From assembly GCA_047495785.1 (NCBI GenBank), contig JBLDXI010000055.1:1612001-1676000 (forward strand): a stretch of 64,000 nt of DNA, in the 5' to 3' direction. Source of the DNA: Lepidodermella squamata. Taxonomy: Eukaryota; Gastrotricha. Shown piece by piece: positions 34,604 to 47,344 of the stretch. The translations under genes were made by a program, and so were the position numbers. Within the stretch, counting starts at the first letter, position 1. The number at the start of each line of letters is the position of its first letter. The notes under the pieces are model-generated. The model was not told the origin of the DNA. It saw nothing but the letters and a program-made list of their open reading frames with translations, and ran no database searches.

Positions 34604-37600
34604 TGCTCAAGTCGGTTAGGTAAATTGGATATTATATCGGCTTTTTTGCGGTTATGGCACCTGGTTCAGCCATCGGTTCGCTCATGAAGGAGAGGCGTTC
34701 GTGCCATTGAGAAAAAAAAACATGGCACGTTTTACGCATCCGGTGGGCGAACTTGGGGTCTACGGTCACGCACGTAGTCAGTTGATTGCTTCACTACGAA
34801 TCGCTAATAATATTTATATTAGTACGTTATCGCTTATTGTTTACAGTGATATATCATCTATAGTTGGAGGCAATTGCTTCCGCGCAACCATTTCCCGGGC
34901 GATGACATCACAAGAAAAAAGCAAGTGGCTTAGTATTGTACCTGGCCTTAGCCGTTGTATGCTAGATATCTGCTCTGCGAACTGTATTTTTATAGGACGC
35001 TGTCATCGGCGAAAAAACCAAAGCTTCTGCGTCAAATCGGGCGCAGCACGCGAAACTTCTTGGCGTGCGTCATTGTTCTAATTACCGTGCTATTATCTCA
35101 GCTTTTATTTTTAGCTCATCCTCAGCACTGCTAGACAATGGCGTGGTGACGGAATTAACATCGCCAATATTTACTTGGGTGCTTCTTGCGAAGCGGGTAA
35201 TTATTGCCGCCCGGCTTTGTAATCCGCTATATCGTGCTCAACAAACTACGTCTAGCCGTCATGCCAGGCTTTCCTTGGTTTCTTGCGATGAACAAGGCGC
35301 GGCGCAGCTTAGCGTAATTGTGCGATGCTACCTGGAGCAGCTACCGAGTCAATAGGCAATAAACTGGAGCAAGCGTTGCTTTCTTGCCAGGCCACGCCTT
35401 GCAATGTTAATTCGAAACAAAAGTGAGCTGACTTATTTTACCAAAAAAACACATGACCTTGTTACTGCGCGAATGTTTTTATTACAGATACAATAACATA
35501 CAATATTATAAGCATTAACTGTTATCATATTTAATCAATAAATCATAACTATTTCGATAATTTTTGGAGCCAGGTGTTTCACTCCGCCATCATCTTCATC
35601 ATCATATAAGACTTTGGAGAAATAAGAAAAATACTCGGAAATAATAATAATGCTGAACAGATTGATGATACATGATGATTCGCCATGATAACTTTGATAA
35701 TCTGTTCCACAATAAAATCCTTTCAACCACCAAACTGCGATCTTCCGTTTAACCAGACATCAATAACACCGACGACAATAATAATAAAAATAGCTAGTAA
35801 GCGAAACGAGGCTAAACGCTATCGCTATACTGCGAATATCGTCTTCGAATAGCGATAGAGCCGTTCGTCAACGGCAATGCTTATATACACGAATTGTCTT
35901 TGGTCAATCTAGCATAGTATACGCCCGAATATTTGCTATGAATAGTAAGGAAAGAAAAGGCAAAACTATTTACAACGACACTGCTGGCAAGGATCGTTGG
36001 CAGAACGGAGCAAATAACAATATGGCATATCATCACAGCTGAAAACTTCGAGCTATATAGTATATCGGGCGGGTGTATAGAAGATAATTTTACCCGATCA
36101 ATTGTACGACGCAAGATTTAACATTGCGGCAAGAAGATAACGGCTACAGCAAAAAGTACTTAGTCCTTGTTTGCATTTTCTTGCCGAATAGATTCCTCGG
36201 ATATAAGTAAAGCTCAACGTAATTCTACAAAATAACGAGGTAAAACACTAACGATAAGTCTCAGTATTAAAACATTTTAAAGCTGTCAACCGAAGATTAT
36301 CAGTTAATAAACAAGTTCAGAATAATACTTGGGCGGCGATGCGCGACGGCTTATATACTGTTATTGTTTGTAAAATCGATTCACGCAGATAATTAAACCG
36401 TACGATGCCAAAATAGAAGAATTCAACAGCCAGAGGCAACTCTGAAAAAACGGGAGCTAAGCTATCATTATGCATGTCTCTGTATTACTGCTTAAGTATG
36501 TCTCCTCTTCGATTCGTTTTGAATTAAATAGCATATAGAAAGCGTTTTGCAGCTTTGAAGATGTGATTTTAGGAATCAATGAAAAGAAAGAAAAACCAAG
36601 AACAACAGCAGCAACAACAAGCGTCAAAACAACAATAAAAACAACATGGCATTTGTTGGTGACGAGAAAAGTACGGCGAAATGCCACTACTTACAGATCA
36701 TGTGGTGTCCAGATCGGTGCCGGGTGCGCGTGTGCGGTTTAGCGTCAATTATTCGAACATTCTCTCGGGAGGCAAAATGTGAGCGATAAAGAGGATCGAA
36801 CTTATCCAAGTCACGGCCTAACTTAAAACTGTTTTCGATTATGGTGAATCAAGATTCGATAGAAGTGATTGAAAAGCATGTGAAGCGTAATATATTATCG
36901 AAAGTTGCGAAAAAAACAAACAAGATGTGAAGTGGTGTAGGAAAAGTCGAGTGTCAGTATTATTAATATTATTATTGGTCGATGTTAGCGTCGGATTTTT
37001 TTTCTATTTCCCTCAGATCGCGTTTTATACAATGATGAAAAACCGATGGTTAATGAATGAGTGAAAAAGAGCTAAACAATTACAAGTTGTTTCGATTGAT
37101 AAAAGAAGAAAAGTCTTTTAAAGAACGCATCACAGCAATTGCTCATCGATAAATCATTGATGACATCGGCTAAAAAAGTATATAGCATCAATCAATCTCT
37201 TATACATCATCTTTTATCAATAAACTTTAGTCACATTTTGTAGTTTTGAATAAATTTTCTTAGCTTTGTTAAAGAGGCAAGAAAGGTTTAAATGGTTGAA
37301 ACGCATCTCATCTCATGAAAGGAAGGCCAGTTTCAATTTGTTTTTGTTCGATACTTTGCTGTTTTGAAAAGAAGACGCGCATACACTCGCTCATTGATCA
37401 ATCACGGCGGCGATAATGATAGGCAGCAAAAGAAAGGTTGAACCGAACTAGAAGTTTTTTTTTTTACGCAAATGAAAGATACGAACGCTGCCGTCATTGC
37501 GCCGATAAAGGTCCCACAAGAGTAAGCAAGCGATTAGAGTAAGCAAGAACTAGCTCACCACCTTGATAAAACGCGTCGATTATTATATAGGTAGCATCAT

Positions 37601-37827
37601 CAACAGAAACCACATACATCTGTAAAAGGCTAAAGATTTAGGCCAATATTTATATATATATATAGGTAAATAAGTACAGCGTAAAGATGATAGAAGTTGA
37701 TAAAATCTTTGTTAACAATAAATGCAGCTTTGACACGCTCCCATCATTGTCAGACATACATTATATAGCTATAATTATCTAAATATAAATGCGTTAATAG
37801 CTCGATCGCAATATCAGGTCGCCGCGT
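34604..37827. other. Long non-coding stretch; possible 3' UTR of the RRM gene
   Basis: More than 3 kb without a supported coding frame. Plus-strand frames at 34701-35355 overlap in different frames and have no homology. The right-hand 1.5-2 kb is A/T-rich and may be a long 3' UTR of the minus-strand RBPMS/MEC-8-type gene, which would fit a heavily post-transcriptionally regulated RNA-binding protein gene. A short TA repeat lies at 37651-37664. Confidence 0.4.
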
Positions 37828-40800
37828 TCAGCCGGTGAGTACTGCCAGTTGGGCATACGGCAACAGGTTGAGAAGCGCGTCCTTCTTGTCTTCCTTGAAC
37901 ATGCCGTTGCCGTTGCCGCCACCGCCGGCTCCCTTCGTAATGAGCTGCACACGAATCGGCTGGCCCTGCTGATTTAGCAATTTGTTGTCAAGCGTGTGGA
38001 CGGCCTGCAACGCCCCGCCGAAGTCGTGGAACGTCACGACGGCCACTGCTTGTTGCGTGCCCTTGTTGTGCATTTGAACGGCAACGAAGCCAGGAAACCT
38101 AATTTTCAACGCAATAATTAATTGGCAATCCTTTACAAGCTGCGGTGGAACCTACTTGGCGAACTCATTGGTCAACTCAAGCTCGGTAGCTTTCTGGCCG
38201 ACGTTGCTGACGAAAAGCTGCGGGAAATTCGGCGGCGCCTGCTGAGCCTGGTGCTGCATTTGAACTTGAGCTTGCGGACCAGCGGGCATCAACGTTTGAA
38301 GATTGAGGAGAGTAGGTTGTAGAGTAGGACTAAGAAGCTGAGGGGCGTGTTGACCCGGATGACCAGCATGAACCTGTTCGAAAAGACGGTAATTCTAAAG
38401 AAGAAGAACGTACAAAAAACGGAATTACAATTTGTTATCTAACGATGACTCGAGCATAATAATTATCACGCGGTGATTTTCGTTATATTAATTAAAATGC
38501 AAAAATAATTATGTATAGGTAAATTGCATTATGACTCGGTAAATATCGAGTAGGCACTAAAATATATGCTCAATATGCTTTTAGATCGAGTGTTCATGTG
38601 TCGCGTTCTAAGTTTTATGAAATGTTGTTTTGTACGCACAAATCAAGAGTGGCTGTGATATCGGCATTCTGACGCATGGCTAGGATGTTTTTTGAAGTTG
38701 CGTTTTCAAGTGTTTTCATGAATTAAAAGTAGCAGCAGGATGGATGAAAACAGAATGAAAGCTTGTTGTTGTTCCAATTCCTGTGCGCTTCTTGAAACAT
38801 TGCAATTAAGGTGGGGTTTTCGATGCTTTAATTTTCTTCAAAATTAGTCGGTTTTTTTCGATAGAAAAATCTAAAAATAGCATGCCAAGTGTGTGGTGAA
38901 AGCTGATGATGGGCCTATTTGCGTCATCAATTTGTCATTTAAGCTCCGTTCAAGTTTCAGAGCGTGAAGATGTTATTACAGTAGCGATGATTTGATATAT
39001 ACGTATTGGCAGCCAATCAGACAGATGGACATATGTTAATGAGGCATGTTCGATGACGTGCCAATATTGATATATCGCAGGTGCATCATTCATAAAATAT
39101 GTAAACGCCTGATTCCACATACACGCACACACACGCACACAAAAGCACAGTGTGTATAGCACGAATGCCGTGACGTCCCAAAGAGACCTTTCGCAAGAAA
39201 ACGACCAGATTCTTTTCCAGATTCGGCCATTTTCTTCCGCTTGCGATCTCTTATCGTGGAGCGATACCTAAGAATACGCCTTGAAAACTTGGAATTAACT
39301 AGTGATTATTTTTTCATCTATCGACCATCTCCGAGAGTGCTATCTATTAAGTGTCCGTATACTTGCCATTTTTATTGCCACTAAAAATACTACTAATAAG
39401 AAAATAGTTGGCTAAGTATACGTGAAACAAGATGCACGATGTAAAGTTATCGTTGATCATGTACGAATTAATTCGTGTATTTTGAAGTGAAATAATTATT
39501 GACTGAGCAAAGCGTTACAAAATATAGCGGTTGAGACCCTAATACGGTGTTCCTGTTAAGTGTCATTGAAACTTTGCTGGATATTATTCCTTCCTAATTG
39601 TTTTTTTACGCCAGCTTCGTCGTAAAAATATACAACGTCAGCGGTGTTGAATGTGGGTGCTTTTGTTAAAAATTAGCTGCTTTTGCACTAGATTATCCCA
39701 TCATCTTAGAACGCAGTTCAAGGTGAGCATTCTCTTTCATCATTATCATCTCTAAGCATACGGAGCCAGCTTTAGAGCCAAATTTTTTTCACAATATAGA
39801 ACGACAAATTGAATATGCAAAGGTGCGATAATTGTTGTGTCATAGCTTAGACCTCCTAATTTCTCGAGCTTGCTGATGATAATAATGAAATGCAAATGCT
39901 ACCCTTGCTTTTGGGAGTCACAGCAACAACAATGATAATTGAATTGATGATAATAATGTAAGGTGCAAAGGTCGTTGCCATGTATCACAAAATCAAGGGG
40001 GTTGATCGTATATAAGAGGCGGCGTCAATTAGTCGTCACTATACCTGAGGAGGATGAACACAGTTTGGGTTGTCTCCTCTTATCAAGGATGCCACAGCTG
40101 TTTGGGATCAACAGAGATAGTAGTATAATTTGAGATACAACAACAACAAGGTTAGTAAAATCAACGGGCGATTTTCTGATAGGTTCAAAATTCTTTGAAG
40201 CGGCACGGTAGGTATATTAACTTAAACCTTGAATAAAGGATTCAAATAATGATGAAAAAAACGGAAAGTTCGCACCATGGTGTTTGCTGACTTTTGTGTG
40301 TCGATTTAGATGTTGTGTCTTATTTAATAACTAGTAACTAACTGACATTTTGAAAGCAGCATACCTGCTGAAGCGCTGCTAGCGCTGAGTGATGATGCAG
40401 CAGGGTAGGGAAGGCAGGTGCCAGTTCAAAACCAGCTGTAGCACCAGGGCCAGCAGCTAAATGCGCCAAGCCTTCGGTTGTCAGGAGAGGGAAACCTTCG
40501 GCTGGAAAAAGTGAGAGGGGCATCTAATTAATAAACTGAAACCAAAAATGAAAGAATAAACTAACGAGTGAACTGAATAAGCGGGGTGGTGTTAGCGTTT
40601 TGCTTCGGTTTTTGAACCTTTGTGTTGCTCTTCGCAAATTCGAGGCGGAGAGTCGTCGGCAACTCGGGGTCGAATTTGATTCCTTGGAGCTGCTCCTTCG
40701 CGAACTCGGCATCTTTTCGAGTTGCGAATGTAACAAAACCGACCGGCTGTAAATCAAAACAACAGGTAATTGATGGGGAAAAAAGCAAAACAAAATAAAT

Positions 40801-43676
40801 CAAATTGAAGATTACGAAACTCAAAATTGTTGAAGAATTAAATAATTTCAATCTTATCAATCAAACTCACAGAAGTTTGTTTGCCATTTTTAGCAGGATT
40901 GTTCAATTTCAGCAGTGAACTTTCATATCCCTGTAAGCGTTGATGGCGATGATGGCGAATGATGAAGATGATGATGATGATGAATGTCGAGCAGCATCAG
41001 CAGGTGATGAGATGAAAATTGACGTGAGAAAACATAAAATAAAAATTTCAGACAGTGAATAACATGCAAATTAGATTATAGTAAGAAATCACATGCATTT
41101 TTGTATATGTTTAATTCGTTGATTTCCCGTAATTTTACTCATGCGTAACGCCTATTAGACTTACAGCAGCGGGAACTTTCAGTTTGGTCATAAATTTGAG
41201 TTGGCAGTTGACAAACGCCTGCTCATTCCGCAAGTGATTATAATTTTTTCAAGTAATTGAATCAGCATGACATGACACCAAGCTTCGGTAACGTGCTTAG
41301 CATTAGCCGCAAAAAACGCCACGTAATTCATGTTAATGCCAGCTTAATTTAAATCCTCTTGGCATCAGTCATAGGTATCAAATCTCTTGCGGTTAAATTT
41401 ATATTTCTCCGTATTTGTTTCAATTTTTTGGCTGGCAGCCCAGGTGTAGTGACAAACCTTGCACTGACGAAATAATAGGTACAGCTCGCGAGGTTTCGTG
41501 TCCATCGGCAAACCGCTGACGAAGAGAGTTCGCACCTGAAATTAAAAGATAAACACTTATCCACTGGATTTGACACATTTTCTCGTCAATTTTCATCCTT
41601 TTTCTTCAAATGAATTTTGCCGCAATTCTTAACGGCGATTCTCAAGATCACGCGATTGCTCATGAAAATAATAATAAACAATATTCCCAAATGATCACTC
41701 TTATTAATTTCAATTACAGCGTTGCAGAGGCAATTCGGAGGCCCGTCTAGAGGTAAGCCGAGAGCTTTCAGGACTATCATCAGCCAAATTACCATCACAC
41801 CATCTTCGCGTCCTCGCGTTCGCGTGCCTGCGATTGGCGCGTCGATGATCTACCTAGATCGATCGATCGCGGGCGCGTACAGCCAGCCGCCTACTTGAGG
41901 CGAATGCATCGATCGCAGGCAGGCAGGCAATATTACACCCGTCCCATCCGGCTAATTACGAACACGCAAAGGACGGGCATTTATACGATATGATAGCTGA
42001 GCGGTGATTGCGGCTGATGTGAGAGCGCCATGCGCCAATCGAAATCAGCTCTACGGCTAAATGCGAGAGAGGCGCAGGAGAAAATCCCTCGTCAGTCAGC
42101 GCTCGCGTTGAGCTCGAGGTGTACTGCGCGCAGACATATATATATTTTCATTCAGCCAGATAATTATACGCTGAATCTGAATTCGACATTGGCGCCGGCT
42201 AAGCGATGTCCTAATGCGATCACTCGCGGTGTCGCGGCCATGTGCCGAGTGTCGCAGCAGCGGAAAAGCCACGTGTGAGATTTGATTGAAAATCGTGACA
42301 GCTCACGACGCACATTATAGGCTTCCCGAGTAATATTATTTCGACGCCGCGTTCGATAATAGCCGCGCCCAATCGAAGAAAACAGGAAGCGCCGACGGGG
42401 TCACACATTCGGTTGGTCGCACGCGCGGGCGCGCTGGCCAAGAAGCCACTTGGCAACGCGACGCAGGAAATTGAAAATCTTTGTTCAAAACAATGGCAAA
42501 CCTGGGCCACCCTTCAACGGCTCTTGAAGCCGTAGAGGTGTGGAGCGCGCACACACACCTGCCGCGCAATTAACATGAGCGCTGATGCTTTTCGAATGCA
42601 ACCAGCGTCCGGTTCCGCTGGCCTGGTTGCAGCCGCACCTTTCAAGTATCGCGATAATTCTAATTAACTAATTCCCAGCCGAGCGTCTTTTGTAGTTCGA
42701 GTTCTCATGCTGCGGCTCGTGTTGAAATCAATTAAACAAGGCCACCATCCGAAAAATCCAACTGCGGGCGATATAGTGCGTTGTTTTCAATCGTCTAATA
42801 ATTTGCAATGCGCGATACGATAATGGTAGAAACATAATTTCGGCCAGTGGCAATCGCCGAAAAATGCGATTACGAAAGCTCGCACATGATATACACAGGA
42901 CATGACAAGATATGAGATGACACGTCGCGCGCGGCGTGGCCTAAGCTGCCTTCAATAAAAGCCGCCTGTGCCGGCGGGTCAGACGAGCGAGCAGTGGATG
43001 GGCCGGTTGAAAAGAATTTCGATGCTCAATTTCTTATTATTTATTGCTAATCGCGCGCATTGAATTGATCAATGAATGCATGAATGAAAGGGCTGGGTTG
43101 AAACGAACTAGCGAAGCATGTTCGTCGCGCCGTCCGAATAGTCAAGGTGAATGCGATGCCGCGCGCAATACACGATTTTATACCCGGATTGAACCCGCCT
43201 CGAAAGCTCTCCACATGATTACCCCCAAAGTTGAATAAAATGAGTTGAGCGATGAGAAAGAAAAACGAAAAAAATTAACTAACCTCGTGCGAATCTTCCT
43301 CGGCGGCTGCGTTGACGGCTTCCATCGACTGTGAGAGTGCGAGAGACGCCTCGCCTAACGGGCCGCTTAGTTGCGCCTGTTTGCTCGGCGTGCCACCGGT
43401 GCTGCTGCCGCTGGCACATGCCGTCGGCGAAGAGTTTGCCGAAGCGTTCGAGGTTGCGGCTGCCGAGGGTACTCCGCTGTTGCCTGTTGCTACCATGATA
43501 ACGCCGGACGGAGAAGACATGAACAGTTGCTTGGGTTCGGTGCTAAAACAATACGAGGAAGAGGCCGAAGAAGTTGATGCTAGGGTTGACGAGGATGTGT
43601 TGACGGTGGGTGCTGAGGATGGGTGCCAAGACGGTGTGTCGGAGGTGCTAGTGTCCAACGCTCGCTTGCGAATCAA
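37828..43676 (-). CDS. RBPMS / couch potato / MEC-8-type protein with two RRMs (5' end unresolved)
   Basis: RNA-binding protein of the RBPMS/couch potato family. Exons traced: part of 43284-43676, then 41458-41535, 40871-40930, 40566-40746, 40365-40501, 38156-38373 and 37828-38098; phases agree. The N-terminal exon is Ser/Ala/Thr-rich and ends DSHE. RRM1 reads [40 protein letters not shown], then [19 protein letters not shown], almost the Drosophila couch potato sequence. An Ala/Leu/Gln/Pro linker follows. The C-terminal RRM2 has PQLFVSNVG and [15 protein letters not shown], as in nematode MEC-8; vertebrate RBPMS and fly couch potato have only one RRM. Introns of 1.7-2.3 kb are far longer than elsewhere. 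The first exon frame is open upstream only to a stop near 43705, and no ATG precedes the Ser-rich part, so an upstream coding exon or an internal Met start is likely. Confidence 0.85.
38374..40364 (-). other. 2.0-kb intron of the RBPMS-type gene
   Basis: Bounded by a GTATGC donor at 40364 and an AACAG acceptor at 38374. It is AT-rich, with a short CA-type repeat near 39120-39145. No hidden exon with RRM-like coding was found. It is long compared with typical introns here and probably contains regulatory sequence. Confidence 0.5.
41536..43283 (-). other. 1.75-kb intron of the RBPMS-type gene, GC-rich section
   Basis: Bounded by GTTAGT at 43283 and an AATTTCAG acceptor. It contains GATC-rich sequence at about 41846-41870 and a GC-rich, CG-rich part at 41.8-43.0 kb, unlike the AT-rich surroundings. 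No coding frame with homology. An internal promoter or enhancer is possible but not shown. Confidence 0.45.
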
Positions 43677-43703
43677 AACGCTCGAGTCCAGTTATGCGAC
43701 GCT

Positions 43704-46584
43704 AAGAAGAACCGTTTTCACACACGTTGGGAAGCTGAAGCTGTCGCGAGAGCTGCTGAGCAGTTGGAGCTAATAATACCGACCGACAATCACTCAACGA
43801 CAAATTTCACTCAGAAAATCTAGAAGAAATCGTAAAAAAAGTCAGACAATTTTTAAGATGGAGTAATCCGGTCGCGCTGGTGGATAGCACGGCAGTAAAA
43901 TATGGTAATGCGGTGTAACTGTAAGCCAGATGAACACGATATGTTATGGGGACGCCTGCGCAGAGCAGACGACTGCGACGAGCGATGTGTGAAGAAGACG
44001 CGCAGCATTGCGAATACTCTGACGGCCATTCATCCTCCAGTTTTCTTGGTTCAGGTGTATCTACTCTGCGCGCAGTGGCTAGCATAAACTTTACGCGCTC
44101 GCTTGCTAACAATAACATTCATGATAATGATAATAATAATAATAATAATAAAAGTTTAAATATAGGTTGTCCGAGGAGCGCGTGCACCAAGTTCTTGGGC
44201 AACGCTCGCTGAGCAAATGGGCGATGAATGCTGCGGTTTAGCGCCGTTGTAACCGTACGGCGGCAATAAACTCGCCAAGCAGAACCACCGGGCGACGAAC
44301 AAAGCCACTGCTACCTGGGTATTTAGATAATAAAGGTTAATTTATTGTCTTGCAGTAGCGAGCTTCGCTGGCCACAAATGCCCAGCGATGTGCCGAGTAA
44401 CATGGTGAAAGTTTGAATGCTACGTGAATGCCATGCGCTTCGTCGCCTTTAGAGTCGCCTGTGAAGAAGCTTCTTCTTTGACAGCAGCCTATACGACTGT
44501 TGCACATTAGCCTATTCTATTTTGTACAAAATTTTATTATATAAATAAATATAGCCGTAGTAAATACGAGCGCGCTATACGTCTAATATACAGAGGCGCC
44601 GTGCCGCCGCCGTGCTGCCTGTGCGCAAGTAGATTTAATTGAGTATGACGTCAGCGCCTGAGCTGACCAATCAGCGCGCGAGGCGACGGCTCACTCATCG
44701 AAATCTGCCTATACGCATGTGTTTTCTACAAAATCTCATGCGCTCAGTACTGCTGCGACGGCGACAACGACGAAAACGACAGCGTCGACTACTACACTAC
44801 TATGTTGCCCTAGTATAATGCGATAAGAGTAACTCAGCGAGGGCGACAAAATTAGAGAAATAATAGTAGCGAAAGGGAAGGATGTAAAACAAAATCAGAT
44901 GTAATAATAACATTACAAAGGTCTTTGCCGTCGCGAAACCAGTGCCCATCGCAGTTGCGGATCATTGGGTTATTGATGGGATTTTGCGCAGAAAACACCG
45001 TATAAAGAAAGGAAGAAAGCTTTTTTCAAATGAAGTGTAACTAACAAAAATAATTTTAAGCAGCGGCGATATAGTTACTAACCCCTTGCCTAGTTATTAA
45101 CCACAATGGTCATCGTGTTGGAGATGGCAACCGTTATCATTAGGCATAATGAGCGCTCAGGTATATAACCATGATGTCGCGTTATATGGCACGCAAAAAC
45201 GCCACAGGCCGTAATTATAGAGCCAAGGAAACGAGAATCTATCATGTCCGAAAGAGTTCAGAGCTCAGTCGTCACCTCTCGCGCTCTACTTACGAACGTG
45301 AGTGATAGCGATCGTGGTCCCAAGGGGTTATAAAATCGTCGGCAAGGCAATTCTGCTTACAGCTGAGCGAGGGTCACCGGCAGATGACCACCGCACTCTT
45401 ATATTGCTGTTGAATTCATCTTAATCATCACCGCGCGCGCTGCCACCATAAAAAGAGAGCTTGCAAAGGTGTTTGACGCACACGCACATAGCCGTGCACG
45501 CACATGCATGTAGCCAACGCAGTCAAAGTGGCCAACGCAGATGTAGAATTAGTAATAAGATGTATACGGCGCGAGAAAATTTTACCGAAACTGGACTTCT
45601 CAGTAATAAAATGAGTAAGTCTACTTACCACAACGTCTAGGAAAGAAAAAGTCGAGTCGAGAATAATACACAAAGGCAAACAGTGTTAGCAGGTGGGAAG
45701 GTCAAACAGCGAAGCGTTACACACAAAAGGCAAGAACAAAACAGCGAGAGAACAACCAGCAAGTGTGGCGGCTTTTTTCTGTTTGAAGCGCTGAAACGGC
45801 GCACCTTAATGCGCGACAAGAGACAGCCGCTAATCGGCTGCGTTCGCTCAGGTCGAAAGAGCCGAGCGGATCATCCCATGGCGAGTGGGACCGGCGCGTA
45901 TCGAAAAGCAGATTACTCGCATCATCATTATAGCTGTATCTATTTCTTTGAAACTGCACGCAGTAGCGCAGATTAAGCGAAAGGATTAGAAGCGAAGCGA
46001 GTCATGCCACGGCCATCACAAAGCCAGCAATTATTTGTTGTTTGATGTTGTGATGATATCTGCTTAATAATTGCAGATTTTAGAAACCTATCCCAAAATC
46101 GTGGTTGTCAACCGTGATTTTTGGGGCAGAATTGGCACCATATAGTGGCGAATTCAACTCACTTATATGAAGCGAAGACCACGGTCCTAATGTAGAAAAG
46201 GGGTGCGATTTTTTTCGTAGTCGTTGTCGTCTTGAAAATGGCGTCGTTCGCAGAAATCGCAGAACTTTAGACTATTTGGCAGCCAGCGTCCGATTTTTTG
46301 CCTCTTAGGTAGTGCTGTTCAGCTATGACAATGGTCGAAAAATAATGAAGAAACAAATAATAATATCAGCGAACGACGGACGATGTCCTAATTACTGTCG
46401 GCCAATTGGACCACTGCGTCGGCGTGCGACGATGTGATATATCTGTCATAAACATTACGCGTATATTGTTAATGTGATATATATTGTAAACCCTCAAATT
46501 AACCTAGAGATAGGCCGCCAATCGTCAACTGTCAGCAGTGTGTCAGGGCTTTGTCAACTCGGGTGGCCTGCTCTTTGGTAATAT
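43704..46584. other. Upstream region of the RBPMS-type gene, no assigned gene
   Basis: Almost 3 kb with no supported coding exon. It probably contains the promoter and non-coding 5' exon or exons of the RBPMS-type gene. A trinucleotide ATA repeat occupies about 44124-44152. The sequence around 44590-44790 is GC-rich with many CG dinucleotides. Confidence 0.4.
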
Positions 46585-46969
46585 TTACGATAAATCTCTA
46601 CAATTTACTGACAGATAAATCGGGGGCGCGTCCAAGTATTTGACCGAAACCTGAACAGCATGACCCGAAGGTTGGACATCGTCACTAGGGAAATAATTGA
46701 GGCTCATCATCTGAAAAAGCAGGCAGTGATTACAGGTTATTTTTTGCTTATCGATTACGGACAAGAGTAAATACTGCACCAGCGAACTCCGTTCATGATC
46801 CGAGGCTTTATTAATGATTCGAAAGCCAAATTTGCCTCTACTGATTCCTGGTGGCGCTGTTGTGAACAAGAAAAACAGGCGGTAATATAACACTCGAATC
46901 ATCAATAAGGAAAATATTTTCACGATGCAATAAACAGCCGGGTATATTGAGCGAAAGAGCCTTGAACAT
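46585..46969 (-). CDS. Short spliced gene, 89 residues, not recognised
   Basis: Three exons are inferred from phase and splice signals: 46924-46969, 46759-46856 and 46585-46710. The two introns are 67 and 48 nt, with GTGAAA/ACAACAG and GTAATC/TTTTTCAG ends. The product starts MFKALSLNIPGCLLH, continues with GKFGFRIINKASDHERSSLV and ends in a region with FPSDDVQPSGHAV. It lacks a membrane helix and recognisable motifs. The frame is open through all three exons and both joins preserve it, which is unlikely by chance but not proof. The 3' end could instead splice at a GTAAAT inside the last codons. No family is recognised. Confidence 0.42.
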
Positions 46970-47344
46970 ATCAATCGCTAGCATCAATGGCCGGTGTATT
47001 AACACCGCCTATGCAAGCGAGTAATCATAATATTTAGCCAGCTTAATATCATAATTTATCATCTTTACTCAAGGGGCTCCATAAAAATCGCTCCACGGTA
47101 CCATAAATAGCAGCTCCATCAGTATCGGTCAATTCTTATAGCAGCGATTTATTGCAGTCAGCAAGGTGGGTGTATATTAGGAAAACAACATAAAACATAT
47201 CCTGTTGTAATCACCGCAGAGATTTTATTACGAAGAATAAAATTTGTCGTCGCTATTCAACGCGGAAACATCAAATTTGAAAAAGCTAGTACAACTTCCA
47301 GATATGTATATAAATTGAGATGAAAAGCTAGGTATAAATTATCA
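46970..47344. other. Gap between two minus-strand genes
   Basis: About 375 nt with no supported feature. It includes the 3' UTR of the coiled-coil gene upstream on the minus strand. Confidence 0.4.

Noticed and set aside
34701-35355. Two overlapping plus-strand frames of 126 and 96 codons
   Set aside because: Different frames overlap, composition looks random, and no splice structure or homology is visible.
43312-43773. 153-codon plus-strand frame over the Ser-rich exon
   Set aside because: It is the antisense of the RBPMS-type N-terminal exon, whose splice donor joins directly into RRM1.
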